DNA from: Aulostomus chinensis
Lineage: Eukaryota; Chordata; Actinopteri; Syngnathiformes; Aulostomidae
Assembly (NCBI GenBank): GCA_037954235.1
Contig: JBBMOA010000003.1
Location: forward strand, 14,334,223-14,398,222
Length of the DNA stretch: 64,000 nucleotides
Direction of reading: 5' to 3'
The position numbers were made by a program, and so were the translations under genes. Shown one piece after another: positions 10,400-21,974 of the stretch. Position 1 is the first letter of the stretch, and every line of letters starts with the position of its first letter. A model generated the notes under the pieces. The model saw only the letters and a program-made list of their open reading frames with translations. It did not search any database and was not told the DNA's origin.

Positions 10400-13300
10400 C
10401 ATAAAGCCAGCAGGAGATGGTATGTATATATAACGCAGAGCTCTGACATTTAGGAGATGTGAGCTCTTGCCTGCAGCTGGCTATTGCCCAAAGACACATG
10501 GGTGCATGGTACTAGATGTGACTTCTATGTGCGATATACAAGTGAGAAAATACATGTGTGCAGATTATACTCCCGTAACATGGATTAGTAGATCATGAGT
10601 AAGCATCATACTTTATTAAATCTCCATTAAAGGCTATTTTTGGCTGGACTGACACAGTGGAGCCATCAGTACAATTGCAGAGACTGAGTGAGCTGCTGAG
10701 TGATGAAGGATTGGAGGATTTCCATTGGCTGTTGCTCTTTCGAAGTAAACCAGAGCAAACTGTTCTCCAACATAAAGATGAGTATACGTGTAAGAGTTAA
10801 AAACCAGGAGGGGTTTGTGCAATCAGGATGATGAGAATCATGTCAAAATGTCATGGTTTCAATTGAAATACCAGTTTAGGAAGAAATGAGGCTGCTTCTT
10901 TTAAGTTTGCGCAGTTTAATCCTCTGAACAGAATCATTTTCTACATTTCGGCAGCGACTTCGAAGTCCTTATTATAGTATCCTATGAGCTGAAAAAAGAA
11001 AGCATGTCCTTGTTACTAAACCCGATTCTAAAGTAGTTCCACGATTATGTGGATGAAACCATATTACCTAATGCTTATATTTTGACTTTAAATAATTAAT
11101 CTTGGAAAAATCATGGTTTTTTTTTTCATGATTTCAAATGAAAGAACGGTTGCGGGACCAAACGCAATTCAACCCAGACATTTACCACACAACAAATCAG
11201 TCAAGCATCCAGCAGAATAGGAGAGACACCAGCTGTCTGTGCACCATGTGGCACGAGAGCAAGCACCCAATAATCACTCTGACAAAACACTCGGTACTGA
11301 ACGGAAACAGATTCATAAAAAACAGATGAAAGAGCACAGTTAACAGATGATTACTGGTAGTGACAGTGTGTAGCTGGTATTGTTTGCACCTCGTCAGTGT
11401 GTGCGTGTGTCATCAAGGCAAAAACCGTGCCCTGGAGACTCCTGCTTTACCACAGAGTCGTTTGACTGGTGTTTCTACATTTGTCAGGTGTGTAGTTGCG
11501 ATTGAAATGAACTGGATGATGAGCGTGGTGCTGGGTGTGTGTGTGTGCGTGGGGGGGGGGGGGGGGTCAGCCCTTTGTCAAGCGTTTTACTCAGGTAAAG
11601 TAGAGCACTTTAGATAATGACATGAGTAGGTTTTGAAGTTTCTTGACCATGATGCGAGTCCGCCAAGTATCTCATCTTCATTCACTTGTTCTGAAAGGTG
11701 TAAAAAGTGGCAAAATAAATCCTTTATAGAACTAGAGATCAAACAAAAAACAGCAGTACTGTTTTTTTCTTTTTAGGTAAAAGTAATTTTGACACGCTCC
11801 CCAAAAGCTGAGGCTTTACAGGCTCAAAAAAAAAAAAACCACACAAAAAAACCAACAACCAAAAAACCCAGCAAGAAAACACAGTTAAGGTGAAAAAAGT
11901 AAGAGAAAACACAATTTATTGAAAGGTTCAACCAAAGTTGAATCAATTTAACAGCTGTAAATATGAAATATTAATTGCTCTGTCTTATTTCCCAAGGTTT
12001 TATCAACACATTTGACGACATCTGTAATTCTCTTTACTCTACAAGCTCTCCTGAGGTTTCCTCCCCACTGAATATCACCACCGGGGCTCATTACCTTGCA
12101 CATCAACAGTGAATAACTTGACATGGATCTTAGGTTTAAGATTCTCTGAGTCAGAGAGGATGCCGACCTTGACAGAGTAAAACAGAGTCACATTAATTAT
12201 TGTTTAAGTGTGCTATTAACAGTGTGAGTGGGCCGCGTGTTTGCGAGAGAGCTTAGCCTGGTATATTAGACTCGATGCATTTATCAAATATTTCATCGAC
12301 TGTGAGTCCCCCCCCCCCCCCCCCCCAAAAAAAAATACAGAGCAGCAGTGCATTTAATCTCTTTGGGAAATCAATGCTTCATATTTACTTTTAAAGGATT
12401 ACAAAACAAAAGGTTAAAAAAAAGGTTATTCTGTGTGACACGTCAGAATATGTTAGTGAACAAGCGTATTGAGCGATTCTACAGGGGCAGTTGATATTCA
12501 CTTTTTGAGAAAGTAAGAGCACTGCGCTCTCCAACTCACCTCCTAACAACACATGAGAGGCTTTTAATAGCACATGATGAGCACATTAGAATGCAAGAGT
12601 ACAGACAGACAAGAAAAGGGGGAAGGATTTCAGAGACAAAGGACGTCCTAAACCGATGCAGTCTCTTTTGTGCGCAGACAGCTTGGACAAGAGTGATGCA
12701 TCAATCACAGCTGTCCTTTACAGCCTCGCTTTTCTCATTCACAGCCAGTTTCGTTTCCGTCGCTATTGCAGATTCCTGTCTACCTTTCCTCTGCAGAAAC
12801 GCTCATTGATCTGCTTATCCCTGCCCGTCTCTCTTTGACCCCGAATGAAAGGCAATAATGAATCACACAGTGAAAGTTGTAAGATTAATTTTGTTAACAG
12901 ATTAATCACCCTGCAACAAAAGAAAAGTGTCAAAAACACCAGATCTAATTCTCAGGCTCTTTTTCACTGCCTGGCATTTTTGTTGATACTAGCTTTTTTA
13001 TTTCACATCACATTCATTAAGGTTGAGAGCAAGTCGATACTAAACTATGATGTAAGACCTCTGATTGGTAGTAAAGACACATCATCACGAGCCCAGTGAG
13101 ACCATCTGTATCTTGTGCAGCTACATCTACAACCCTCCTATCTCAAACCACTGCGAGGTAATCACTGCACCACTCATAGAAATTGTTATTTTCTATTTTA
13201 TTGTTGTTATTTTCTTTTTAAAAAATCAGGCTATCCTTGCTTTAGTAATCAGCCACATACCCAAAGCGGCCAACACAGATCCTGAGAACGTAGTCCCTCT

Positions 13301-13750
13301 GGGTGGAGGATCCTGCTGATGGGACCAGTGGTTTGTGCACCTGCCAGGAGCAGAGCTTTGATCGCCTGACGCTGCACCGGTCCCTGCTGTTCATCAACTT
13401 CTCTCATTGGAGAGAAACTGCAGCAGGACCTGCCCGTAGCTGCAGCGCAGACCAGGAACTCGCCATATGATGTCCGGATGCTGGGAGGAACCCTTCTCTG
13501 AGGTAGGTCATGTCAAATCAAGAACTTTCTAAAGGAAGTCTGGACTAGAGGAATAACGAATGATTTGTGCTTTGATGTCATTGTGGAGAAATCAGTTGAT
13601 CCCGATGAGATTCCCCAGTGATTGATGTGTGCTCTGTTTTTATAAAGAAACATTTTCAGAAAAGTGACACTGATTTGATGTATTTTGTACTCCAGACCGC
13701 AGCCTGAGTGTCATGACACTACAATAATAAATAAATGTATTTAATTGTTT
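10400..13750. other. dlgap4: Intronic stretch; two homopolymer blocks
   Basis: No gene-like translation is seen. It holds a 16-base G run at 11551-11566 and a C19-A9 block at 12308-12335. A GC-richer block at 13320-13500 ends in a donor-like GAG|GTAGGT on the plus strand and has a short open frame, but resembles no protein I know. Confidence 0.5.
12308..12335. repeat. C19-A9 homopolymer block
   Basis: Nineteen C followed by nine A. The same counts occur in the SINE-associated block at 8467-8494. There is no SINE sequence around this one. Confidence 0.9.
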
Positions 13751-13860
13751 CCGACCAGTCCAGGGTGAACCCCGCCTCTCGCCCGAAAGCCGCAGGGATA
13801 GGATCCAGCCCCCCCGCGACCCTTAACAGGATAAGTGGAAGAAAATGGATGGATGGATGA
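13751..13860 (+). mobile_element. SINE 3' fragment
   Basis: Contains CCAGTCCAGGGTGAACCC, GCAGGGATAGGATCCAGCC, the C run, CCTTAACAGGATAAG and an AAAATGGATGGATGGATG tail. The head and middle are absent, as expected for a 5'-truncated insertion. Confidence 0.85.
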
Positions 13861-14845
13861 ATTCAATTGTTTGTTCTCATCTTTGTCTTCAAATCAGCCT
13901 TCCATGAAATGCATTGATTGTTGCATTATAAATGAGTAGCCATGACGACCAGCCTCACTGAGCTTAGAGGCCTACAGGTGAATTGGAAACAGATGTTCTG
14001 GTAAACTTGGAAGACATAACAAGCAGATACCATGTCATGGAAAAATGGCTTAACACCTCTGGCGTGGTCTATTGTGAGTGTGATGTCAGTTCCAGCGTCT
14101 CATCCTCCACCCTAGGGAGACTCCCTTCAGGGGCCTTGCAGGAAGGATTGAGAGGGGACCTGTGATTGGAGCTTTTTGTTATCTCCTAACCACAGCAACA
14201 CGGCTGGCAGGACCCCTACTCCTACAGGAAACTGGGGCTCTGTGTGCACATGGGAGCATCTGCACGTGTGCACAGTTTTGTGTGTGAATGTCAAGAACTG
14301 TTATTTGTATGCAAATTCATGTCTGTTTGTAAAAGTGTGTATGTGTGTGTGCAGGAAGCCCAGATATAATTACAGAGCCTAGAGAAAGACAAAATCTTGT
14401 ATGTGTGGTGAGTCTCTCAATAACCGGCCATATAGGAGGACATGTTTGTGTGTATCATCTCTAAATGGAGTGGAGCAGAGCCAATGATACCATTTTAGAT
14501 TTACATTCAAATGACAGAATGGAGATGAAGCCTTTCCAACCATATCCACATGTTTATGACCGGGAATTGAATGAGTCTATTAAAATGTGAATGATTCATA
14601 ATCCAACAAGCATGATATGATTGTACAGACATGATGTGTAGTAAAATACTATAATTATGCTTCTTCTATACTTTTATTATCATAATACACTCCTACAGTA
14701 CAGCCAGACTGGACATGAAGGCAGTTTTCACCTTAAAAATCTTATTTTCTTGAAATAAGTGAAAACACAGAGAGTAGAGGAAGAATATTACAACCCCGGT
14801 TTCAAAACATGCCTTTAAACCAGAGATGGTACACTTTGTGCTTGT

Positions 14846-14904
14846 CACAGTGACCTTGACCTTTGACCATCCAATCTTTTTGGTTACACTTGAGTCCCAG
14901 TGGA
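14846..14904 (+). repeat. Left part of an older interspersed repeat
   Basis: GTCACAGTGACCTTGACC continuing to GAGTCCCAGTGGA matches a repeat I recognise as common in fish genomes. It resumes after the SINE with the words GTTTGTGCTAATTTTGAAG and AAATTCCCTCA. The class is not decided from sequence. Confidence 0.5.
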
Positions 14905-15146
14905 TCCATTCATTTTCTATACCGCTGATCCCTTAAGGGTCGGGGGGCTGGAGCCTATCCCAGCTGACATTGGGTGAGAGGCAGGATTCACCCTGGACGG
15001 GTCACCAGTCCATCACAGGGCCATCAGGAGCAATTAGGGGCTCAGTATCTTGCTAAAGGACATGGTCACCAGGCGAAGTGAGGATTGAACCAGCAACCCT
15101 TCAGTTGGTAGACGGCCATTCTACCTCTGAGCCATGCCGCCCCTCA
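14905..15146 (-). mobile_element. tRNA-headed SINE, second head type, with target duplication
   Basis: On the minus strand it starts GGCGGCATGGCTCAGAGG. The A box TGGCTCAGAGG is at 15134-15124 and the B box GGTTCAATCC at 15091-15082. The tail is shared with the other SINE copies from GATGGACTGGTGACC onward and ends AAAATGAATGGA. The 11-base direct repeat TCCCAGTGGAT flanks it at 14895-14905 and 15147-15157. The head differs from that of copies at 22, 28 and 39 kb, while the 3' half is the same. Confidence 0.85.
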
Positions 15147-15230
15147 TCCCAGTGGATGTTTGTGCTAATTTTGAAGAAATTCCCTCACGGGATTCAAGAG
15201 AAGGAGGCCAATGAACTAATAACCTGAAAA
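15147..15230 (+). repeat. Right part of the older repeat split by the SINE
   Basis: Continues the repeat of 14846-14904 after the duplicated TCCCAGTGGAT. Removing the SINE and one duplicate rejoins the two halves into an uninterrupted repeat. Confidence 0.5.
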
Positions 15231-15239
15231 CACAATGCC

Positions 15240-17040
15240 ACAGTGCATCCTGGAGCTGGCACTGATCTCACTTCCTTCACTATTTTTGGGAAAGAAAACA
15301 AGGTTTAAGGTGGCAAACAGCCAAAACCACACCAACATTCCATTTTGCTAGCAAAGCTAATTAAAGAATGTTGCCTCATAGAAGTAGCCTACATGCAGAT
15401 AAAAGGTGATTATTGACGAGCGTATGCCGTGATATAAGCACGAATCATATTTTGAAAACGGAAGGAAAAAAAAACGACTGGATTTTGATATGTTTTGGCA
15501 CATATTGTGGAACAGGTGAACAACGTGACAAATGACCCAAACTAAAGGAGTTACAAAGTAATTTTTCATTTCTGCTCGACTTTAAGAAGACAATAAAAAC
15601 AGGAAGCAATCTGGGTTTACCATTCACACTGACACACTTTGGATTGATCTTCTCCCGATCCTCATTCTTATCTACAGTATTCTTAGCACGACTGTCTCAG
15701 CTCTGACCAACTGCACGGCCATGAGGACTGCTTGAATGCAACGTCACCACTTTCCAGGTGTACAGGGTTTTTTTTGTTTTTTTTAAGCGAGTGATGAAGC
15801 CTCTGGAAAACTTGCAGGAAAGTCTCACATCCTCATCCATTATTGATTTTGCCTCCAGCCTTCCTTGTGCATGGGATCACTAACTTAAACCCGAAGTGTC
15901 AAACGGGTAGCAGAAAACTGAAGGGAGGGTTGTGTTTGAAATCTGGAATTCACTGGCTGGTCCTGCAGTGAGTCTTCCTTTGAAGTGTCATCAGCGTGTT
16001 TGCAGGGAATAGCAATTAGTTAGTGAAACACTATATCAGTGGGATTCTTTCCCCTGATGCCTGTTAGAAAAAAGGGAGCTGAAGGTTAGGAGTTCAAGCC
16101 TGTGATATTGTGTGCTGAACTCTCCCTTTCAGTCAGTTTAGCTCATCATCATTGCAATTTCCTAATCACAGGAAAGGGCAATAGTTCTAAAATACTACTT
16201 GTTTGTCAAAATACATTTTTAAAGAAACATTGTTGTGCTGCAGAAATGTTCTGCCCACGCATCACATCCTACACACCAAAGAAAACAACTAGTTACGAAA
16301 CTCCCTATTAACACCCTAATCACTGTAATGGGGGTTGACCTGAAAATCAAAACAATGATGTAAAACTGAACATTCCCTCTAATATTGAATATCACAACGC
16401 AATCACAAAATGAATCAAAATAAACACAATTCGGTGTTGTTTGTAAAATCAGGCAGCCCTGATTACCACTCAGTCTGATCGCAGAAACACGTGAAATCCC
16501 CACAAAAACGACCACGACCTCTGATCACTGCATTACGGGGTGGCGGCAGTACATCTGTTAAAATTGCATGCCACAGAAATAATGGCAAAGTGATGTGGGA
16601 TCCTTTCGTGGAGGATACATGACATCATTAGGAAACATATTGGTGATGGTTACCGTTGTTCTGTTGTTAAAAAAAGAAACATCATTTGTTGTGGTTCACC
16701 AAAAACAACTTCTGGAAATTACATTCACCAGTGTCAAAAGTTTTTTCCTGATATGTTGTGAAGTTAGGTCAGGTTTTAAAACATCGTCGCTGAGGTTCAT
16801 GTTATGAAACTTGGTGTTATCAACTTGAATGGGATTTCAACACCCACTGGAATTCATCGACAGTAACCACCAGCTGTCAGGTGATGTCGTTTAACCAGGG
16901 CTTCTGTGTCCACTGTGGAAAACATGATTTCCTTTAACTCTCCTTAGTTTTCTTGGTTCCACATGGCGTACCGTCACTGCGTGATGTGGTATTAAGAAGT
17001 CGTGGTTGCCTCGTTACCGGAATACTGAGTCAGAGAGAAG
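15240..17040. other. dlgap4: Intronic stretch, nothing recognised
   Basis: Short ORFs only, AT-rich, no repeat family recognised. Confidence 0.55.
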
Positions 17041-17046
17041 ACTTAC

Positions 17047-17095
17047 ATTGGCAGCTCATCTCTCAGAAGCCTGGATGTGAGCAGGAGGTGGTTTC
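17047..17095 (-). other. dlgap4: Candidate 49-base 5' untranslated exon of dlgap4
   Basis: On the minus strand a branch-point-like CTGAC is followed by a long pyrimidine tract ending CTCTCTTTCAG, then 49 bases, then a consensus donor AAT|GTAAGT. This is the best exon signature between 2 kb and the right edge on this strand. It holds one ATG (17059-17057) that opens a four-codon ORF. Spliced to the exon at 1156 it would complete that small ORF with TAA. Without RNA data a chance pair of good splice sites is still possible. Confidence 0.5.
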
Positions 17096-17099
17096 CTGA

Positions 17100-18640
17100 A
17101 AGAGAGAAGGGGGGAAAAGTGTGTCAGTGGCAGTGTTTCTGTGTGTGTGAAGCCAAACAACCGTGTCATGATTTACTTCTTAACAGGCAAGAAAACCTGA
17201 GCATGTTTTGCCACAAAGACACAGCACAAGGACAGACACACACAAACAGCTTCGCCAAGCAGCATGGCAAATCGGGTTAAAATAATCTGATGGCGATCAA
17301 GCGTTTTAGGGTAACTTGTGCTGGTTTGGGCCTGAAAAGCAACAGCAAACAGCTCCACCTTCTTGTTACTTTACTCCTCTCTGGCCTACTTCTCGCTCTC
17401 CTCTCCCACACCTTGGAGAGCAGCACAAAGGCAGCAGCTTACTAGCACATTTCAATCACGGCAGCCTCCCGCTCATCCATATTCTGCTGGCTTTTATAGC
17501 ACCTGCAGTGTTACAGAAGCTATGACAATGTTGGAAGAGGACTACAGTCACCTCAGGACTCAGCAAACACACACTCTCACCATGTGTCCGATATGATAAC
17601 ACCACCAAGTCCACACACACACTGGTCCATCTGTGTGTGTGTGCGCGTGTGTGTTTATGTGTTCGAGAGAGCGCATGGTGGAGTCTCTCATAATTATCTG
17701 ATGTTCCCTGTTGTGTTAAATGTACGTCACAATCCTGTTGAACACTTAAACATTTTCATTTTCACAGCTAGAGACAGAGTTTAATCTCTTTTGCAGCCAC
17801 TCTGTAATAAATGCCTTCAAAACTGTGGGAGAATAACTAAAATATCAAAATCATGTGAGAAACAGCCTTTGTTCATCATCCCATGAGCCTTTAAATAAAT
17901 GCAGAAAGGTATAACCTTGATGTTGTTATTCAGACAAATGCTCTGTTCACAGCATAATTCTAGTGTTTCATTCCAACTCACAGTGTGAAAACTGTTGGAT
18001 TCTCCCTTTGATATTGTGGGCACTGGTCCGTTGGCAGCCATGGATGACAGCCAGCGTATTCCACCGAGTGGAGAGAGCATAAACAGCACGAGCATTCAAA
18101 GCAAATGACATACAGGATCCACAGGGAAACACGTCTGCATATACATGAGCTATGAATCAATATCCACAAACACAGCTTCACAGCAACCACATCAGCAGGA
18201 TGGAGAGGAAGCCTGACTCACAGTCAAAATCAAAGCAGTCCATAATTCATCCCCACTAGCCCACTCGTCACAAACCCTGACAGCAAAGCTACAGTTGCAT
18301 TCTGTCCTCTATGAGGTTAAAAGGCATCCATCTGCTGCCTCACAGCTTCTGCTTCTCCAGGTACAGGATAGGAGCAGGTTACTGATTTCTGATCCCTTAG
18401 CCAGAACAGCCAGTTGTCAGCAGTCAGACGGGGTCTCAGCTCGAATGTATAATGACTCGCTTTCAGCAGACTGTGCAGTAGAAAGTGGTTCGACGGGTGG
18501 TCTGGCGTTACCAGCAGAGCCCTGTGGGGTGCTGTAGGCTGAATGAGGCACAGATGTCGCCCACCTCACCAGGTTCCATCCCCCACTGTCTCAACTTTGT
18601 CCTGCTTCTAGATATAGATGGTCCTGGGTGAGAGACCTGG
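17100..18640. other. dlgap4: Intronic stretch, nothing recognised
   Basis: Short ORFs on both strands without family resemblance and a short TG tract near 17630-17660. Confidence 0.5.
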
Positions 18641-18648
18641 CAAACCTG

Positions 18649-18800
18649 GACGGCTTTCATATGAGATGCGACAGGAAGCTGCGCCACATCAGATCAGCAG
18701 AACAAGATACCAGATACTCACTTCCTCCACATTCTCACCTGAGATGGGTTGGACATGTCTGCTTCTCCAAGATGAACATCTGCCTAAATGCTGGGCTACG
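18649..18800 (+). pseudogene. Decayed RTE-like LINE reverse-transcriptase C terminus
   Basis: Plus-strand translation reads DGFHMRC, then KLRHI, then LRWVGHV. These are the conserved motifs after the RT domain of RTE-type LINEs (FHMRCLR...LRWVGHV.RM). The typical RLPK follows as HLPKC only after a frame change near 18770, so the fragment is broken. It is about 150 bases with nothing recognisable on either side. Confidence 0.65.
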
Positions 18801-18988
18801 GTGAACCGGGTCATGCTTACGTAATGGTCAGTGGTGGCTGACTGTTTAACAGAACTGAAATGGTTGGTGTGTCTTTGACATGAGGCTTTAGATCACTCAG
18901 ATATGACTGGATGTTTCTAGTGTGGTGGGCGCTGACCAAAATTCACTGGTGATTCCAAAACAAAAGAAGAGGGTCAATACTTGCAGTG

Positions 18989-19090
18989 CGTCAGGGGCAA
19001 CCACAGGTTCAGTACCTTGCTCAAGGTTACTTCATCGTATTCAGCGTAGGAAGCAGGGATCAAACCCGGAACCTCTTGAGCCATGCCGCC
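18989..19090 (-). mobile_element. Truncated SINE head
   Basis: On the minus strand it begins GGCGGCATGGCTCAAGAGG and has a degenerate B box (GGTTTGATCCC). It continues to AAGGTACTGAACC, collinear with the head of the SINE at 14905-15146. The shared tail is missing. Confidence 0.65.
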
Positions 19091-19285
19091 TCCAGGAGGA
19101 GCAACACTGGATGAATGGTGGAAATCCAATCTATCCCTGAGACAATTTTAAATGTAACTCCTGCACTTTAAATGAAAAAATGGACGTCTGTGTCCCTCTG
19201 GTCCGCTTTTGTAACATGATCCCGCAGAACCAGCCGCTGCCCTTCAGTCTACTTCAGGGGTGGAGGAGCTATAAATACTACTTAC

Positions 19286-19318
19286 CTTGGTCCACCTTAT
19301 TCAGACACACCACTTCCC
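19286..19318 (-). other. Candidate 33-base untranslated exon, minus strand
   Basis: On the minus strand a run of T and C (about 19321-19342) ends TTATTCAAG, followed by 33 bases and the donor AAG|GTAAGTAG. There is no ATG inside. Its place upstream of the 17047-17095 candidate fits an alternative leader exon of the same transcript. The short length makes chance harder to exclude. Confidence 0.33.
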
Positions 19319-19329
19319 CTTGAATAAGA

Positions 19330-21280
19330 AGGAAGAAAAACAGTATCCCCATAGTGTTTGGCTTTGATTTTTGAGGAAAAAAAATCAACAAGCACTAAAC
19401 TCAAAAGTGCTATGACCTTTTTCAACAAAATGTCAAGAAAAAAAAATGTACAAACACAAATACAGTAAAAGCATCTCTTAACAATGTTAAAGGTCACTTG
19501 TATTGGCTTCAAGGTGTTGCCTAAGTGACATTAACAACATTTTTAAAGATTCCTCAAATTAAAGTCGGGGATGACAAAGATGATTCTTTCTCCCTTTTCC
19601 TACATTCAGCGACGGTTTGGAGGAAGTCATTAAGATTCTTTCCCAGGAGGACAGAAAGTCTGGCATTTCTAAGCTGATTCATGAAGCACAGATGGACTTG
19701 AATAGAAGACAAATGAAGGGCACTTCATGTTGGGGGATGGAACAGGAAGTAGGACTCATGGCACGCCGCTGTTCCCTCACTTCACAGCAGAGTCCTACTA
19801 TCAAAGTGGAGTCCAACAGGTTTGCCGGACCATTTTGAGATTGAAGGATCAAATGATTGGGCTCATAACTCTCTTACAGATGGATTTCATCCTGATAGAA
19901 TCTGGGAACTCTAAATTTTGTAAATAAAATATATTATCTTGTTGATATCGGTTTGGGATATTGTAAAATGTTATTTCATCCCCCCGGTGTCGAAGAGCGA
20001 AGACACAAGCTTAAGAATTCACGACTGGCACTAAATTTCTTACATTCATTGCAAATAATAACAAATAGTACCAGTGGTGGGCAGAGCAGCTCTTGTCAGA
20101 AACATGTAAATGTATAGAACATTTCAGACCTTTTGAATTTAGACCTGAAGTTCTGAAACCCGACCTGAGACCCGTGGGACTTCAGTAGCACGTGTTATTA
20201 CCACAGTCAGTCTGGTCATGTTGGTTGCCGTTCCGTTGCTGTGGGCCTCTGTGAGGTTCTAAGGAGGATGCAAGAGTCGCACTTGATGATAATCACCTTA
20301 GCACTCCACTGTTTAGTAGATGGGCTCTGAGTTGGGATATTTTCTGAAGACTCAGATACGCATAGTAGAATACAGTTTAAAAAGGACAAGTACTCGAAGG
20401 TACCTTTGCGCTTAAATGTACGTTATGTATAACAGGGTGCAAGGATTCTAAATTAGTGGTGCAAGCAAAAAAAATGCATATTAATTCTGGAATATTTGTT
20501 ATCCACGACAGGTGGATTTATACCAAAATAACGAGATTAGTTACGATGGATAATAGAAAATGTGGATTTATTCTTATTCCCAACTTTCTCAGTGAGGGAT
20601 CGGATCATTGATGGAATACATGTGTCACGTCATAGTCGGGCAGCACCAAGGGAGGAGACGGCTTCAACACCAGGTAAGATACAAAGTTTTGTTTTGACAG
20701 CTTGTAAATTTTACTGGGTCCTCTGGGTCTCTGCGGGGTTTTGGACATTAATATTTGACCCTCTAAAATCTCCAATGTGCAGTTTTTGAGTAGATTTATG
20801 TTAACAGGCTGAACCAGCACATACTAGATAATAAAAAATACACAAAAAACAAACACACAAATTAAAGTCATTCATCTTGTAAACAAAAATCCTCAAGTCA
20901 TTTCTCTTAATTCCTCCAGAACTCCAGGTTTTGAAACACACTCTGATTTTGTCTCTGACTGTAGTACGTAAATTGTGCGCATTATTCTGTGAATGATGAA
21001 ACTATAGCAGACCTGAAGTGTAAAAGCCCAGTGAGGCAGGCTGTTGGGTTCAGTTCATCAGCTCTTGTGCAGGATTCAGCTGGCAGATGGGGGGCAACTT
21101 GAGTACCACTGAGGATGAAACGCACTGCTGAAGCAGTGTGACAATGTTTTTGGAAGTCTCTTTCCAAATATCTCAGCATGTTATAATTATGCTAATGACT
21201 CAGTAGTTGGCAGCAGATGCAGAAGCTGGATTAATCGTGGTCACTGCAAAAATGGGAGTGTGTGTATGCGTGTGTGTGTT
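19330..21280. other. dlgap4: Intronic stretch with one plus-strand exon-like segment
   Basis: At 20593-20673 an acceptor-like CCAACTTTCTCAG, 81 bases and a donor CCAG|GTAAGAT occur on the plus strand. One frame through it is open, but the peptide is not recognised and no partner exon was found. The rest shows nothing recognisable. Confidence 0.4.

Positions 21281-21282
<2 letters not shown>

Positions 21283-21317
<35 letters not shown>
21283..21317. repeat. (GA)n microsatellite
   Basis: Pure GA run following a short TG run. A second, shorter GA run is at 22879-22902. Confidence 0.95.
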
Positions 21318-21320
<3 letters not shown>

Positions 21321-21974
21321 GGTGACTGACATGACAACAAACCACGTGCCAACATTATGTTCATCTAACAACACTCATTTAAGAAATAATCCTTTTGAAA
21401 CCTTTGATCGATTGCAGAAACATCCTTCTTGGTAATATCAGCCCTGCAACATGTTTTATCTCATGACAGGAAATAAATGGGTGATAAGCAGATTGTCTCG
21501 AGATGTAATACGCTCATGAATAAGGGATTAAAGCTATTCACAGCAACATCTTGTTCCTGGATTTAGCATGTCTCTTTATTGTGAATTTTACTGAAATATG
21601 CTGCAGCATTCAAGACACTCATTTTCTGGTCAGTGATGGGGGTTAACATGTTGAAGTGTTAGGTTCGTTGGTAATTAATGTGTCTGAATAATTCCACATG
21701 AGAGGGGTCACCACGGTGACCAGACAAAGATATAAAGCATTCTTTCATTCAAAATGGTTCAACTGCTCTCTTTTTATCACTCACTGAAAAAAAACGCATT
21801 AACATATATTATTTGTCACACACTTTAGATACTGTTTCAAATAATTTGAGCAAATATCACTGTAAGACAATAATTGGGTGTAAAATCAAGGCACGAATTT
21901 TAAAATGAATATTTTTAAACTATTATGAATTGTATATCTCTTGACATTAGTTGGACTAAACTAAAAACATGTAT

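Noticed and set aside
20593..20673. Plus-strand 81-base exon
   Set aside because: Good splice-like borders but no neighbouring plus-strand exon, and the only open frame gives an unrecognised peptide.
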